Source of the DNA: a virus | Virus record (IMG/VR): IMGVR_UViG_3300045241_000115 | Span: 1 to 64,000 of that record | Strand: one strand, 5' to 3' | DNA: 64,000 bases | In this document: in pieces, positions 31,565 to 39,519 of the stretch | Numbering within the stretch: the first letter of the stretch is position 1 | Layout of the letters: every line of letters starts with the position of its first letter | Made by a program: the position numbers and the translations under genes | Notes under the pieces: model-generated | Database searches by the model: none | What the model was told of the DNA's origin: nothing | What the model saw: only the letters and a program-made list of their open reading frames with translations

Positions 31565-33436
31565 TTATCTGTTGACGTTGACGATGACGTTGGCGAAGTG
31601 CACCGCGCCCGCGAGTTTGATCGCGCATTGGATCGTCGGCGCGATACGCTGCTCCCTGATCGCCTGCGGCTGCGCCTCGACCAACGGCGCCCAGACATAA
31701 AAGCCCTTTGGCAGCATTTGGCCGTACTGGATCTGGCCGAAACCCGGCGCATTCCACTGCCCGGGCGCGACCATGCCGTTGACGACCGCCTGTTGCAGCG
31801 AGGCTTCCACGGTCGCGACAATGATGTGCACGCCTTGGTTCGTCTGCGGGATTTTCGTTGGGCTGGTGTAGAGCACGTTGAACACATCCGTCTGAATGCG
31901 GTTCGCCAGCCAATCGACGTTGTGCCGCTCATCGAAGAACATGCCCGAACACATGACACCCTCTTGGATGATTGCCGCGTCGTTGCTGTAGGTGACGAAC
32001 ACATTGGCGCGTTTCAGTTTCAGCGCGGCCGCCTGGTTCTCTGTCAGAACTTCCGCAGCGACCCCTGGCTCCTGCTTGAATTTCAGCGTGATCACCGTGT
32101 TGTTCGCCTCGAAGTCCACGGTGAACGCGCGGGCATACATGCTCGCGACCGCATAGGGACTGCTGCTGCTGAATTGGCCGAACGAGCGCGTGTAACCCAG
32201 CGCCCTCATCTGGGAGAAGATGTCGTTGATCACGACAGGATCGAGCGCGGCGGTGTCCTGCGACGTGAAGCCAAAGATCGAGACAGGATCGCAAGCCTCG
32301 ATGTACTCCGCGACGTTCACATAGTCCGTCGTCGTGATGTCGTTCGTCAGCGCGAACTGCAGGCCATACCATTGCGGATGCGCGCGCAGCGCGACCGCAC
32401 ATTCCAAGGCGGTCTCGGCCGCGATGCCGTTGACCGGCGCGGAGGCGCCCGTTGCCTGCGTCAGTTTCAACGGCGTGGAAACGTCCTGGCCGATGCCGGC
32501 AGAACTCGCGTAGCTCAGTGACGATGTCGGCCCGTTGGAGATCGCCTGGATGTGGAACCGCGTGCCATCGAACCAACACGACGCGCCCTGCAAAGCATTG
32601 TTGATGATCGTCGCCGCGCCGTTCAGGTTCGTCACACCGGAGAAGTCCATGCCCGTCGTGCCGTTGACGGGCGCCTGTGCTCCCGTCGCGGAGCTGAGTC
32701 TCAACTCTTGGGCAAGGTTGGTGCCTGCCGCGCCGACAGTCGCGTAGGTGATCGTCGATGTCGTGCCCGTCGTCGCGCTGCGGATGACGAAGGCACTGTA
32801 CGTCGTGCTCCACGTCGCGCTGCCGGACGTGCCCAGACCGGTGTCGATCAGCGCCGCGGCGGCCTCGAGGAACGGCAGCGTGTCCGTCTCGGTGATCGTC
32901 GTGAAATCGATTGGCCCTACCGCCTTCGCCGTGCCATCGATCGTGATGCTCATCTCGCCGTCAGTGACGCCTTGCAGCGTCGTCACCAGCGCATCCTGAT
33001 CCGTCGTGGAGAACAGGCCGCCGGTCAGATGTGCCGAGGACGCCTGGACGGTCCTTGGTGTGCCGTCGATCGTGATCGCCATCGTGCCGTTGGTGACCAG
33101 TTTCATCTGGCTCAGCAGCGTCACCTGCTGCGACGGCGTCAGGATGCCGCCATGCAGCACGGCGGACGTTGGCGTCTGCGCGAAGCGGCCGACATACAGG
33201 ATCGCCGGCCGTGGCGACTGACTGAAAAACAAATCGGCAGCCAAGTATTCCGGCGCCGTTGTGCCGAAGTCCGCTGCGACACCATCGAGCGTCGCGTATT
33301 CGCGCAGCCGCTCCGAAACATCGACGACCGCGGAAGGCCCAGCGATGCACAAGGCGCCGAAGTTGCGCAGCGGCACCGCCAGCGGCGACATATTGATCGT
33401 GACGTCTACAACGTCGGAGACGGACAAGCCGGGCAT
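31565..33436 (-). CDS. Tail sheath, DUF3383, 623 aa
   Basis: The N-terminus (LSVSDVVDVTINMSPLAVPL) and the block ARAFTVDFEANNTVITLKFK, QEPGVAAEVLTENQAAALKL, KRANVFVTYSNDAAIIQEG identify a DUF3383 sheath of a contractile tail. Two internal repeats end in QATGASAPVNG and SATGAQAPVNG, showing a duplicated surface domain. The presence of a sheath makes the phage a myovirus. Confidence 0.88.
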   Translation of the reverse strand: MPGLSVSDVVDVTINMSPLAVPLRNFGALCIAGPSAVVDVSERLREYATLDGVAADFGTTAPEYLAADLFFSQSPRPAILYVGRFAQTPTSAVLHGGILTPSQQVTLLSQMKLVTNGTMAITIDGTPRTVQASSAHLTGGLFSTTDQDALVTTLQGVTDGEMSITIDGTAKAVGPIDFTTITETDTLPFLEAAAALIDTGLGTSGSATWSTTYSAFVIRSATTGTTSTITYATVGAAGTNLAQELRLSSATGAQAPVNGTTGMDFSGVTNLNGAATIINNALQGASCWFDGTRFHIQAISNGPTSSLSYASSAGIGQDVSTPLKLTQATGASAPVNGIAAETALECAVALRAHPQWYGLQFALTNDITTTDYVNVAEYIEACDPVSIFGFTSQDTAALDPVVINDIFSQMRALGYTRSFGQFSSSSPYAVASMYARAFTVDFEANNTVITLKFKQEPGVAAEVLTENQAAALKLKRANVFVTYSNDAAIIQEGVMCSGMFFDERHNVDWLANRIQTDVFNVLYTSPTKIPQTNQGVHIIVATVEASLQQAVVNGMVAPGQWNAPGFGQIQYGQMLPKGFYVWAPLVEAQPQAIREQRIAPTIQCAIKLAGAVHFANVIVNVNR

Positions 33437-33458
33437 GGCATTGCTCCTTGGGGGCCGG

Positions 33459-33689
33459 ATGCTGTTGGTGAGAGTCGTCGCGCCCCACTTCGTCGCGGGG
33501 CTCGTGCTGGACGATCAGGATCGCTGCGTGAGAGCAGCGCCCATCCTGCGGTGGACGCTTGGCTGGCGGCGCGAGGACTTGCGCGATGTGTTCGAGCAGA
33601 AGCGGTGGCGCGCCTCGGTGATCTCGCGGTTCGACGCTATGGACGGACCACGGTGTTCGGACGCACCGTCACCGTCACGTCGGACGTAG
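33459..33689 (+). CDS. Small rightward gene inside the late operon, 76 aa
   Basis: MLLVRVVAPHFVAGLVLDDQ, DRCVRAAPILRWTLGWRRED, LRDVFEQKRWRASVI reads as a compact protein that recurs in phages on the strand opposite to its neighbours; its role is unknown to me. It fills the 200-bp gap before the sheath gene and overlaps the end of the neck gene by 53 bp. A start at 33435 is also possible. Confidence 0.6.
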   Translation: MLLVRVVAPHFVAGLVLDDQDRCVRAAPILRWTLGWRREDLRDVFEQKRWRASVISRFDAMDGPRCSDAPSPSRRT

Positions 33690-34272
33690 AGCCGTCCAGT
33701 TCGCGGTGCACGACGATGTCCGCGCCGTCCAGATTGAGCACGGGGTAGGCGCGGTCGATCTGGCCGCGCATCTCGAGGCGGATGTCCAGCCGGTCGATCC
33801 ACTGCTGATTGATCAGCTCCGCGTTGCGCGCGAGGTCGTGGACGGAAAGCAGCTTCATGCCGACCAGGTGCATCGGCTCCCAATTTTGCGGCACGTAGAG
33901 GCCGTCGCGGAATGCGCCCGCCAAATCCTCTGCTTCCGGCCCGTAGAACGTCGCGACGACGGTCAGCGTCGCGTGGCGCTGCATGCGATCCACGCCTGGG
34001 CCGGGAGCGCCGGGAAGCTGCGTGACGCTATCGTGGACGATGTAGGGGTAATCGTCCGCCTCGACATGCGTGATGCCGATCGCCGCCCATGTCGTGTCCG
34101 CTGAGGGCTGCGCTGGCGGCATGGGCTGCCATCGCGGTCTCACCAGTGTCCCCGGCAGCGCGGTCAGCGCGACGACCGCCTGTTGCAGAGCGGCGGTCAC
34201 TTCCCGCCCCGTGGGCGGCGGCGTCAGCACTTCCGCGATATAGCCGCCCGTCGCGGATGTGTTGCCGCTCAT
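33637..34272 (-). CDS. Neck/tail terminator protein, 211 aa
   Basis: LQQAVVALTALPGTLVRPRW, YIVHDSVTQLPGAPGPGVDR, MQRHATLTVVATFYGPEAED, INQQWIDRLDIRLEMRGQID match the phage neck terminator (gp12-like, LIC_12616-type) family that caps the tail tube. The ATG at 34272 overlaps the stop of a zinc-ribbon gene. Confidence 0.72.
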   Translation of the reverse strand: MSGNTSATGGYIAEVLTPPPTGREVTAALQQAVVALTALPGTLVRPRWQPMPPAQPSADTTWAAIGITHVEADDYPYIVHDSVTQLPGAPGPGVDRMQRHATLTVVATFYGPEAEDLAGAFRDGLYVPQNWEPMHLVGMKLLSVHDLARNAELINQQWIDRLDIRLEMRGQIDRAYPVLNLDGADIVVHRELDGSTSDVTVTVRPNTVVRP

Positions 34273-34361
34273 CGCTGCCACACACCGGCCTTGCCGCATC
34301 TCGGGCAGCACGGCCCGGGCGCGAAGGCGATCTTGCAGTCAGAGCAATACCAGAGGCTCAC
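34269..34361 (-). CDS. Mini zinc-ribbon protein, 30 aa
   Basis: GTG 34361, overlapping the previous stop, gives SLWYCSDCKIAFAPGPCCPR, CGKAGVWQR, and two Cys pairs, CSDC and CPRC, as in rubredoxin-like zinc ribbons. Its stop overlaps the next ATG. Very short zinc-ribbon proteins are common in phages. The role is unknown. Confidence 0.6.
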   Translation of the reverse strand: MSLWYCSDCKIAFAPGPCCPRCGKAGVWQR

Positions 34362-34735
34362 CAGAACCTCGCGTCGCTCTCCATTGCGCGCAGCAGCAGC
34401 CATAAGAACAGGCGCGACATCACGTCGGTGCCCAAAGTTTTCTGCGTCGCCAGATGCTCACGCAGCCCTTCGATGCTGCCTTCCCATTTGCCATCCGCAT
34501 GCAGCGTAATCACCAGATCGGGCGACAGCGTGATGGTGGTCGGAAACCATGGCGTCTCGTTGAACAGCCACGTGCCGGTGAACATCGACGGATCAGCAGC
34601 TACCAGATGCGACGCGTCGACCGTAACGATGTCAGCAACGCCAAGCATCTTGCTTTCCGCTTCGTCGCGGACCGCCTCGGCGGTTTCCTTGAACGCCTTC
34701 AGCCATTGCTCCGAGTGATCGTCAGCGTTGCTCAT
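34358..34735 (-). CDS. Hypothetical protein, 125 aa
   Basis: EQWLKAFKETAEAVRDEAES, TPWFPTTITLSPDLVITLHA, DGKWEGSIEGLREHLATQ is a mixed alpha/beta protein with no recognised family. It is coupled on both sides by overlapping start and stop codons. Confidence 0.6.
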   Translation of the reverse strand: MSNADDHSEQWLKAFKETAEAVRDEAESKMLGVADIVTVDASHLVAADPSMFTGTWLFNETPWFPTTITLSPDLVITLHADGKWEGSIEGLREHLATQKTLGTDVMSRLFLWLLLRAMESDARFW

Positions 34736-34905
34736 CAGTAAATCCTCCCGCCGCCGAACAGTAGCACGAGCACGATGACGATCAGCACGATGCCGAGCAG
34801 GCTGAAGCCGCCCTGGCCGTAGTAACCTCCCCGATAGCCGTAATATCCGCCACCCAGGCCGCCAAAGAGCAGCACGATGACGATGATGATCAGGATCAGG
34901 CTCAT
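34735..34905 (-). CDS. Gly/Tyr-rich two-span membrane protein, 56 aa
   Basis: ATG 34905 follows AAAGGAGAA. MSLILIIIIVIVLLFGGLGG, GYYGYRGGYYGQGGFSLLGI, VLIVIVLVLLFGGGRIY has two hydrophobic helices linked by a Gly/Tyr loop, the style of DUF3309-like small phage membrane proteins. TGATG links it to the next gene. Confidence 0.6.
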   Translation of the reverse strand: MSLILIIIVIVLLFGGLGGGYYGYRGGYYGQGGFSLLGIVLIVIVLVLLFGGGRIY

Positions 34906-34949
34906 CGGCGGTTCTCCTTTCAGGGCGCGACGCCAGTCCTCAAGGGTAG

Positions 34950-35282
34950 TTATGGCGTGAAGCTCTCCAAGGTCTCGTGGTCGAGCTTCTCAGTCGGCTC
35001 CAATCCATGTGCCCGCTGATAACGGCCGAGCGCGCCGGCCGTCGCCGGACCCCATACGCCATCAATCGGCCCGTGATAGAACCCATCGCGCGTCAACCGC
35101 CCCTGAATGCCCTTTATCTGATCACGCGTCGCCGACGAGTCTCGCGTTGACGCCTGGGCTTCTGTCTGCGCCGCGCTATGGGCAGCGCTCTGCACCGGCG
35201 GTGCCGGCACTTGCGCTGCGGGCTGCGAAGGCTGGCTACACGCCGCCAGCGCGAGGACGCCAAGGAATGCCACTCTAAACAT
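34950..35282 (-). CDS. Lipoprotein with peptidoglycan-binding domain, 110 aa
   Basis: From ATG 35282, MFRVAFLGVLALAACSQPSQ is a signal peptide with a lipobox ending in Cys (LAAC). After a Pro/Ala linker, IKGIQGRLTRDGFYHGPIDG, VWGPATAGALGRYQRAHG is a PG_binding_1 domain. It should sit on the outer membrane inner face and grip the wall, perhaps as a spanin-like or host-surface protein. Confidence 0.7.
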   Translation of the reverse strand: MFRVAFLGVLALAACSQPSQPAAQVPAPPVQSAAHSAAQTEAQASTRDSSATRDQIKGIQGRLTRDGFYHGPIDGVWGPATAGALGRYQRAHGLEPTEKLDHETLESFTP

Positions 35283-35421
35283 CTCTACCGACCTCCTGTC
35301 GCGCATGGCGAAGCGCGTTCACTTCCTCCGTCAGTTGCCTCACCTGCTCCGACAGCCGCGACACCACCAGCTCCAGGTGCAGCAGCCGACGATCCAGTTC
35401 TCGCGCATCCCCATCAGCCAT
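35275..35421 (-). CDS. Coiled-coil small protein, 48 aa
   Basis: ATG 35421 gives ADGDARELDRRLLHLELVVS, RLSEQVRQLTEEVNALRHAR, a heptad-rich helix. It overlaps the start of the lipoprotein gene by eight bases. Its role is unknown, but a coiled coil next to a lipoprotein could make an inner component of a spanin-like pair. Confidence 0.5.
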   Translation of the reverse strand: MADGDARELDRRLLHLELVVSRLSEQVRQLTEEVNALRHARQEVGRDV

Positions 35422-35427
35422 GATGGT

Positions 35428-35616
35428 TCACCGAACTCCAGGACCTTGGATGGCAAAGCCAAACACCGCCCAGCCCAGCAGAAAAAACAAAATGAACAGC
35501 CAGATCGCGTTGAACCGCGGCACGTTCGGGTTGCCAGCATACGGGCCCCAATAGCCGGCGACGTGAAAAATTATCGCCAGCAACATCAACAGCCAGAAGA
35601 TGAACCCGATCGTCAT
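35428..35616 (-). CDS. Two-span membrane protein, 62 aa
   Basis: MTIGFIFWLLMLLAIIFHVA and IWLFILFFLLGWAVFGFAI are two hydrophobic helices joined by a short polar loop (GPYAGNPNVPRFN). Size and topology fit a small holin, but no family is recognised. It stands between the coiled-coil gene and short cytoplasmic genes. Confidence 0.6.
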   Translation of the reverse strand: MTIGFIFWLLMLLAIIFHVAGYWGPYAGNPNVPRFNAIWLFILFFLLGWAVFGFAIQGPGVR

Positions 35617-35617
35617 A

Positions 35618-35848
35618 TCAGTTCCTCCCCGTGCCTGCCCGTATCCAGAAGATCATCTCGTCCATCTTCGGGATCGCCATGCTGCGCGCATGGTGGGACA
35701 GGTTCGCGCTCTCGATGAATGCGCGGCACTGCTCCCGCCACGCGTCGATTGCTTCCTTGGACAGAGCTCGCGATTGCGCCGCGCCAACCTTGTTCTCGGC
35801 GTATTCGACCTGCGCGTTCAGGCTGATGTCCTTCGGGAGATCGCTCAT
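35618..35848 (-). CDS. Hypothetical helical protein, 76 aa
   Basis: NAQVEYAENKVGAAQSRALS, KEAIDAWREQCRAFIESANL is helical with no recognised family. The ATG at 35848 overlaps the stop of the gene upstream by ATGA. Confidence 0.55.
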   Translation of the reverse strand: MSDLPKDISLNAQVEYAENKVGAAQSRALSKEAIDAWREQCRAFIESANLSHHARSMAIPKMDEMIFWIRAGTGRN

Positions 35849-36033
35849 GTCTTGGTCTCCTTTGTCGCGCGCGAGAGGCATTTGACCTCGATGAAAACGT
35901 GCAATTCCAACTCGCCCTCGGTCTCTTGGTAGATTGATCTGGCTTGGCCCCAGCGGACGGTTCTGATGTGATCGAGACATGCCGCCGCGCATTTCATGAT
36001 GTGACTCCGGGTCCGATCCTCGTCCTCGTTCAT
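35845..36033 (-). CDS. Hypothetical protein, 62 aa
   Basis: From ATG 36033: EDEDRTRSHIMKCAAACLDH, IRTVRWGQARSIYQETEGEL. No family is recognised. It is coupled by ATGA on both sides, which supports translation. Confidence 0.55.
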   Translation of the reverse strand: MNEDEDRTRSHIMKCAAACLDHIRTVRWGQARSIYQETEGELELHVFIEVKCLSRATKETKT

Positions 36034-36419
36034 GGCGGCCCCGCTTGTGGAGAGATCGTCTTGATCTCCATCGTCGCCTCGTAGTGCCCTGCGTTGTTCG
36101 CGAAGTTGCCGAAGCGGGCGACGTTGGTGACGACGTGCTCGCAGCCACGCCATAGAACCGTGTCCGCCTTGTTGGTGTCGGTCGCGGTGGCCAGCGCGAA
36201 CGTCGTGATGATCTCGTAGCTGCCGCCTGTGCGCGCGAGGTCTGGCGTCACGGTCAGGTCGTCGCCGCTCATCGCGCCGATGTAGGCGAGGATGTCGAAT
36301 TGCTGCGTCTGATACGTCACCCTGCCGTCCTGCCCGATCACCTCGACGCTGCGCAGCACGGTGACGGGATCCACGAAATCTGGATCGAACAGGTTCTCGA
36401 CGACGCTGATGTTCGCCAT
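36030..36419 (-). CDS. Probable structural (head-tail region) protein, 129 aa
   Basis: NISVVENLFDPDFVDPVTVL, RSVEVIGQDGRVTYQTQQFD, TADTNKADTVLWRGCEHVVT... forms a beta-rich protein with no family I can name. Position between the neck terminator and the HK97-gp10-like protein suggests a head-tail joining role. Confidence 0.55.
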   Translation of the reverse strand: MANISVVENLFDPDFVDPVTVLRSVEVIGQDGRVTYQTQQFDILAYIGAMSGDDLTVTPDLARTGGSYEIITTFALATATDTNKADTVLWRGCEHVVTNVARFGNFANNAGHYEATMEIKTISPQAGPP

Positions 36420-36433
36420 GCTATGCTCCTGCC

Positions 36434-36772
36434 ATGCGGGTGATCGTCTGTGGCGGGCGGAACTACAGGAACGAGGCCGAGATAGCGCGGCGGCTAGGCG
36501 CCTTCCATGCGCGTCACGGGATCGAATGCATCATCCACGGAGGCTATCGCGGTCTCGATCGCCTGGCGGCACGCTGGGGCGAGCGGAACGGCATTCCGAC
36601 GCTCGCGGTCCTTGCCGACTGGAATCGCTACGGCGACGCGGCCGGACCAATCCGCAATCGCGCAATGCTGCGAGAGAAGCCGGACGCGGTGATCGCGTTC
36701 GAAGGCGGCAACGGGACCGCCGATATGATCAGACAGGCGCTGTTCGCGGGCTTGCAGGTCTTTCTCGACTAG
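36434..36772 (+). CDS. DUF2493 / SLOG (YspA-like) nucleotide-binding protein
   Basis: MRVIVCGGRNYRNEAEIARR, IIHGGYRGLDRLAARWGERN, PDAVIAFEGGNGTADMIRQA shows the GGRxY, GG..G.D and GG.GT motifs of the SLOG fold, which binds nucleotides or nucleotide-derived signals. It is rightward within a leftward late operon and overlaps one neighbour by four bases, so it is a moron. SLOG proteins are linked to defence signalling, but the phage version could also degrade or bind a host messenger. Confidence 0.85.
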   Translation: MRVIVCGGRNYRNEAEIARRLGAFHARHGIECIIHGGYRGLDRLAARWGERNGIPTLAVLADWNRYGDAAGPIRNRAMLREKPDAVIAFEGGNGTADMIRQALFAGLQVFLD

Positions 36773-37374
36773 CTCTCCGCCTTCCTGACGACGTAGGTGA
36801 TGCTGGCACGGAGCTGCCCGGTGTCGATCAGCGGCCGCACATTCAGGCCCGCGCCGCCCGTGTCCCAGGAAGAGCTGCCATAGGCGGTCAATGCCTGTCG
36901 CATCGTCATGCCCGCTGCCTGCCCGCCCTCCTTGATTTCACGCAGCTTGCGCCGTCCTCCCTGCGTCCTGCGCAGCCGCCCACGGATTGTCGCCGCGGCG
37001 AGCGGCGCGTACGGCGGCGCCGGATTGCTGATCTCGCGCACGACGGAATTGCGCGCGGCCATGCCGACCTTCTCAAGCACGAGCAGCGACGCCGCTACAT
37101 CCTTCGCTTCCAGCGCGTCCTGTGCGCCCTTCTTCATGATCGAGACGATCTGCGGCCGCGCCTTCTTGATGCCAGGATTTATGAACGGTCTCGCTGGGAT
37201 GTTGTGCGCGGGCGAGCCAAACTCATGCACGCGGGCGAGCATTGCGTTGGTGACGACGCCTTCCTTGCGCGCGCCCTTTTCCTCTGGGACGCCGACGAGC
37301 ACCTCGCTCCTGGTCAGCGCGGTGACGCGCGCGAGCAGCTCGTTGACGTTGTCGATTGTCTTCTTGACGTCCAC
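36769..37374 (-). CDS. Tail completion / HK97 gp10-like protein, 201 aa
   Basis: From a GTG start at 37374, the sequence KTIDNVNELLARVTALTRSE, VLVGVPEEKGARKEG, ARVHEFGSPAHNIPARPFIN, KARPQIVSIMKKGAQDALEA, PLIDTGQLRASITYVVRK has the E-F-G and R-P-F-[IL] blocks of gp10/tail-completion proteins. It connects head and tail. GTG was chosen because it directly follows the stop of the preceding gene. Confidence 0.75.
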   Translation of the reverse strand: MDVKKTIDNVNELLARVTALTRSEVLVGVPEEKGARKEGVVTNAMLARVHEFGSPAHNIPARPFINPGIKKARPQIVSIMKKGAQDALEAKDVAASLLVLEKVGMAARNSVVREISNPAPPYAPLAAATIRGRLRRTQGGRRKLREIKEGGQAAGMTMRQALTAYGSSSWDTGGAGLNVRPLIDTGQLRASITYVVRKAES

Positions 37375-37375
37375 G

Positions 37376-37726
37376 TCACATCGCCGAGCCGCCGTTGTCC
37401 AACTGTTCGAGGAACGGTCGCGCGATCGGCCAGAACGTATCCCAGGCCGTCGCGAGGCTGTCGATCGCATAGCGGTAGTCGCTGCCCTTGGCACCTGGAG
37501 TCTCGGGATCGGGTTGCACGCCAAAATTGTTAGGCGGTGCCGGCGGCATCGCGCCAAACGACGCCGTCTCAAACTCGGTGCCTTCCACACCAGTATAGCC
37601 TGCCGACGCAGTGGCGACGGCTTCGCGCAGCCGCGTGATCTGACCGTGCAGTTGAATGAACCGGTTGACCATTTGGTTCGTCATGGTGCCAAACGGCGTC
37701 TGATTGGAGATGATGGTTGCCGTCAT
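37376..37726 (-). CDS. Hypothetical protein, 116 aa
   Basis: TATIISNQTPFGTMTNQMVN, RFIQLHGQITRLREAVATAS, YAIDSLATAWDTFWPIARPF is not recognised. It overlaps the fibre stop by ATGA and may be a fibre or connector accessory. Confidence 0.55.
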   Translation of the reverse strand: MTATIISNQTPFGTMTNQMVNRFIQLHGQITRLREAVATASAGYTGVEGTEFETASFGAMPPAPPNNFGVQPDPETPGAKGSDYRYAIDSLATAWDTFWPIARPFLEQLDNGGSAM

Positions 37727-39519
37727 GTGATGATCCTTTCAATGGCTTCGACACGAGCGGTCAGTTGCTGCACGGAACCGACCAGGGCCGCCATCATCCT
37801 GTTGGCATCGATGCTCATCAACAGCATGGAGTCGCGGCCATCCAACCGCTTCGGTGCGACGACGCCGTGGCCCATGACACCAGACGGAAACACGTCGGCC
37901 ACACGCTGAGCGACGAAACCGACCGGTATTAGTTCGGCATCAGGATCGGCATCGCCAGGGATGCCATGCGCCATCTTGCGGTAGCGGAACTCGTGCAGCG
38001 GGATGCGACACACAAGATCAAGACAGTCGACGCGGCATGGCGCGATGTCATGCTTGATACGCTCATCTGAGGGGTTGCCGATGCCGATGTCAGAGTTGCC
38101 CGACCATCGCTGATAGAGCCAACCGCCGCTGACGAACCACGACCAGTTGTCCGGGTTTGCTGTGGCGGTGGTGCAGATGTTCGGCACGAAGCTGTTGCCG
38201 GCGGCATGCAGTTCTGTGGTGTAGAAGTTGCCGCGATTGGATGCGTCGCCGCCGGGAGCGACCGTGAAGTTGATCGTGTTGTTCTCGACGAAACGCCAGT
38301 TCCCGTCGTTGCTGTTGCGCGCAAGATAATAGGCAGGGTTGTCGGCGACATAGAACACACCGCTCACGCACATGACCGCATCTGCGGTGCGCAGCCGTCC
38401 GTTAACCGTCAGACCGCCCGTGCAGGTGTCACCGCCTTTATAGAGGTAGCGTCCGTCGGACGTGCCGGCCGGATAGAAGTTGTTGCTGACCCACGTGCTG
38501 GAAACCAGCGTGCAGGCGTAAGCGCCGTTGGCGTAGGCCGGAACGTTCGTTCCATCCCAGTTGAAGCCTATCCAGTAGGCGCCGCCGCCAAGGACACCCG
38601 CGATCTGCGATCCCCAGGCATTGTAGCCTGAGCCACCCGCCCATAGCGTGCTGTCCGCACGGATGTCGCCGGTCGAATGCACGTAGGCGCCGTAAAGCCC
38701 GCCGCGCACGGTGAGATTGCCGGCAGTGTCGAGCGTGGAGTTGATCGTGCCACCTTCGACAAAGCGCCACGCGCCATCACTGCCACGCTGCAAGTAATAG
38801 CCGCTCGCGATGTAGAACAAGCCACCGCTCGCCATCACGTTAACGCAATGCACCTCGCCGCTTGGAGCGTAAAGGTTCGCAGCCGTAAGACTGCCTGTCA
38901 TCGTGTCGCCGCTGACGTTGACATACACCGCATCCACGACTTGCGTCACGTCATTGGTGGTCAAGGTTACGGCGCCTTGGCGGCCATTGAACGATACGAC
39001 ACCGGAAGCGCCGATGAGACTATCCACATAGCGTTTCGTCGCGGCTTCGGTTGCCCCGAGCGGATCGCGTGACAGCAGCAGCGGCCCGGTCAACGTATCG
39101 CCGCTGGTATTGACATAGGCCGCGTCTGATTGAACAGCGGTGCGGTAGGGTGCCAGCGCCGTAGTGATCTGCGCGCCGACCTGTGCGGCGGTCTGATAGC
39201 CTGCTGGGTTGGTCGCGTTGTAAGGCGTGAAGGTAAGCGCGCCCGTCTCGTCGCTCGAAGTCAGCGTGACGACGCCCTTGCGCCCGTTGAAGGTGACGAC
39301 GCCAGCGTTGTCCACGTATTGTTTGGTCGCCGCTTCCATGAACGCGAGCGGATCGCGCGACAGGATCAGCGGCCCGGTCAGCGTGCCGCCTGAGATGGGC
39401 AGCCAGATCGGCGTGGATGAGGACGATGAGGTCCACTTCGCGCCATCCCAGCGATACGACGCGGACGGCGACTGCACGATGTCGCCGATCGTCGGGCTGT
39501 TCGGGAAGTCGAACGCCAT
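37723..39519 (-). CDS. Tail fibre with S74-type C-terminal chaperone, 598 aa
   Basis: WLPISGGTLTGPLILSRDPL, EAATKQYVDNAGVVTFNGRK, then repeated blocks GVVTLTSSDE and GAVTLTTND give a repeat-built shaft. The C-terminus (SDERIKHDIAPCRVDCLDLV, GFVAQRVADVFPSGVMG) is a Peptidase_S74 chaperone with the SDER start. Its stop couples with the neighbouring gene (ATGA). Confidence 0.85.
   Translation of the reverse strand: MAFDFPNSPTIGDIVQSPSASYRWDGAKWTSSSSSTPIWLPISGGTLTGPLILSRDPLAFMEAATKQYVDNAGVVTFNGRKGVVTLTSSDETGALTFTPYNATNPAGYQTAAQVGAQITTALAPYRTAVQSDAAYVNTSGDTLTGPLLLSRDPLGATEAATKRYVDSLIGASGVVSFNGRQGAVTLTTNDVTQVVDAVYVNVSGDTMTGSLTAANLYAPSGEVHCVNVMASGGLFYIASGYYLQRGSDGAWRFVEGGTINSTLDTAGNLTVRGGLYGAYVHSTGDIRADSTLWAGGSGYNAWGSQIAGVLGGGAYWIGFNWDGTNVPAYANGAYACTLVSSTWVSNNFYPAGTSDGRYLYKGGDTCTGGLTVNGRLRTADAVMCVSGVFYVADNPAYYLARNSNDGNWRFVENNTINFTVAPGGDASNRGNFYTTELHAAGNSFVPNICTTATANPDNWSWFVSGGWLYQRWSGNSDIGIGNPSDERIKHDIAPCRVDCLDLVCRIPLHEFRYRKMAHGIPGDADPDAELIPVGFVAQRVADVFPSGVMGHGVVAPKRLDGRDSMLLMSIDANRMMAALVGSVQQLTARVEAIERIIT

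Noticed and set aside
32552-33748. 398-codon plus-strand frame opposite the sheath gene
   Set aside because: Arg/Asp-rich low-complexity translation and complete overlap with the DUF3383 gene.
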